13,466 nucleotides of DNA, taken from positions 69,888 through 83,353 of the forward strand of contig DCHS01000046.1 in assembly GCA_002314875.1 (NCBI GenBank), given 5' to 3'. This document shows positions 13,039 to 13,466 of the stretch, piece by piece. The notes beneath the pieces were generated by a model. The model made no database searches and had not been told where the DNA came from. It saw only the letters and a program-made list of their open reading frames with translations. Made by a program: the position numbers and the translations under genes. The first letter of the stretch is position 1. Each line of letters starts with the position of its first letter. The DNA comes from Prevotellaceae bacterium UBA1746. GTDB taxonomy: Bacteria; Bacteroidota; Bacteroidia; Bacteroidales; Bacteroidaceae.

Positions 13039-13466
13039 TTAAGCCAGAACTTCGTTGATAGTGTTGAGAGCGGACTCGGTAACAACCATCACGCCGGCGT
13101 TGAGGATGCCGTAGGTGTTGATGTTTGCAGCTGCAGAGAGCTTAGCCTTCTGGAGGTTGCGGCAAGAGAGATAAGTGTTCTTGTCAGCACCTGCTACTAC
13201 AACGAGAACCTTCTTGTCAGCTACCTGGAGGTTGTTGAGGATTTCAACGAAGCCCTTGGTGCTGGGAGTTTCCATTGAGAAGTCTTCTACTACTACGAGT
13301 GCATTTTCCTGAGCCTTGTAAGAGAGCGCGCTGCGACGAGCGAGAGCCTTAACCTTCTTGTTGAGCTTGAAGAAGTAGTCACGGGGCTTGGGGCCGAATA
13401 CGCGAGCACCACCAACGAGAACGGGAGAGTTGATGTCACCGCGACGAGCACCACCGCCGCCCTTCT
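13039..13466 (-). CDS. rplD: 50S ribosomal protein L4, 5' end missing
   Basis: This frame enters from the right edge already open and encodes about 142 residues, starting with a fragment that reads KGGGGARRGDINSPVLVGGA. Next come RVFGPKPRDYFFKLNKKVKA and LARRSALSYKAQENALVVVE, both typical L4 blocks. The C-terminus MVVTESALNTINEVLA is also characteristic. L4 initiates 50S assembly, lines the exit tunnel and, in E. coli, represses the S10 operon. Bacteroidales L4 is about 208 residues, so roughly 67 N-terminal residues lie outside the window. The glycine-rich fragment belongs to the loop that usually reads KGTGRARQG; here the visible part has GGGGARRG. An ATG at 13275 is internal and not the start. 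Confidence 0.96.
   Translation of the reverse strand, partial: KGGGGARRGDINSPVLVGGARVFGPKPRDYFFKLNKKVKALARRSALSYKAQENALVVVEDFSMETPSTKGFVEILNNLQVADKKVLVVVAGADKNTYLSCRNLQKAKLSAAANINTYGILNAGVMVVTESALNTINEVLA

Noticed and set aside
13039..13275. A complete short gene starting at the ATG at 13275
   Set aside because: The frame is open upstream to the window edge and that part translates to conserved L4 sequence, so the ATG is internal to rplD.

Overview
The window is a nearly unbroken ribosomal-protein gene cluster, all transcribed from the minus strand (right to left). It corresponds to the 3' part of the S10 operon fused to the spc and alpha operons. In transcription order the genes are: rplD (5' end missing), rplW, rplB, rpsS, rplV, rpsC, rplP, rpmC, rpsQ, rplN, rplX, rplE, rpsN, rpsH, rplF, rplR, rpsE, rpmD, rplO, secY, map, infA, rpmJ, rpsM, rpsK, rpsD, rpoA (3' end missing). 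All 27 genes look intact apart from the two cut by the window edges. I see no tRNA, rRNA, mobile element, CRISPR array or foreign gene.

The organism is almost certainly a member of Bacteroidota, order Bacteroidales; a Prevotellaceae or Muribaculaceae-like gut bacterium is my best guess below order. The evidence is the map-infA-rpmJ block between secY and rpsM, the zinc-free forms of S14 and L36, the 'NPHDHPMGGGEGR' stretch of L2, RpoA and SecY sequences that resemble Bacteroides from memory, and start codons preceded by A/T-rich leaders (often AATATG) with almost no Shine-Dalgarno sequence. No similarity search was possible.

The products act together. Seventeen or so proteins bind 23S or 16S rRNA early in assembly or build the decoding, peptidyl-transferase and exit-tunnel regions. 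SecY forms the membrane channel that receives nascent chains, methionine aminopeptidase trims them, IF-1 starts translation, and RpoA links ribosome supply to RNA polymerase assembly. Most gene junctions are 2-40 bases, which implies a polycistronic message with translational coupling.

Four junctions are unusually wide and hold the only unexplained sequence: rpsD-rpoA (951-1054, a UUCG-capped hairpin), rpsN-rpsH (7589-7710, a GC-rich hairpin, a terminator-like element and a perfect 14-base palindrome), rpmC-rpsQ (9541-9705, a pair of about 40-base imperfect direct repeats plus a hairpin) and rpsS-rplV (11498-11586, an A/T palindrome). These are candidate RNA control or processing sites. I found no clear new system; the region is mainly conserved core genome, and the interest scores reflect that.
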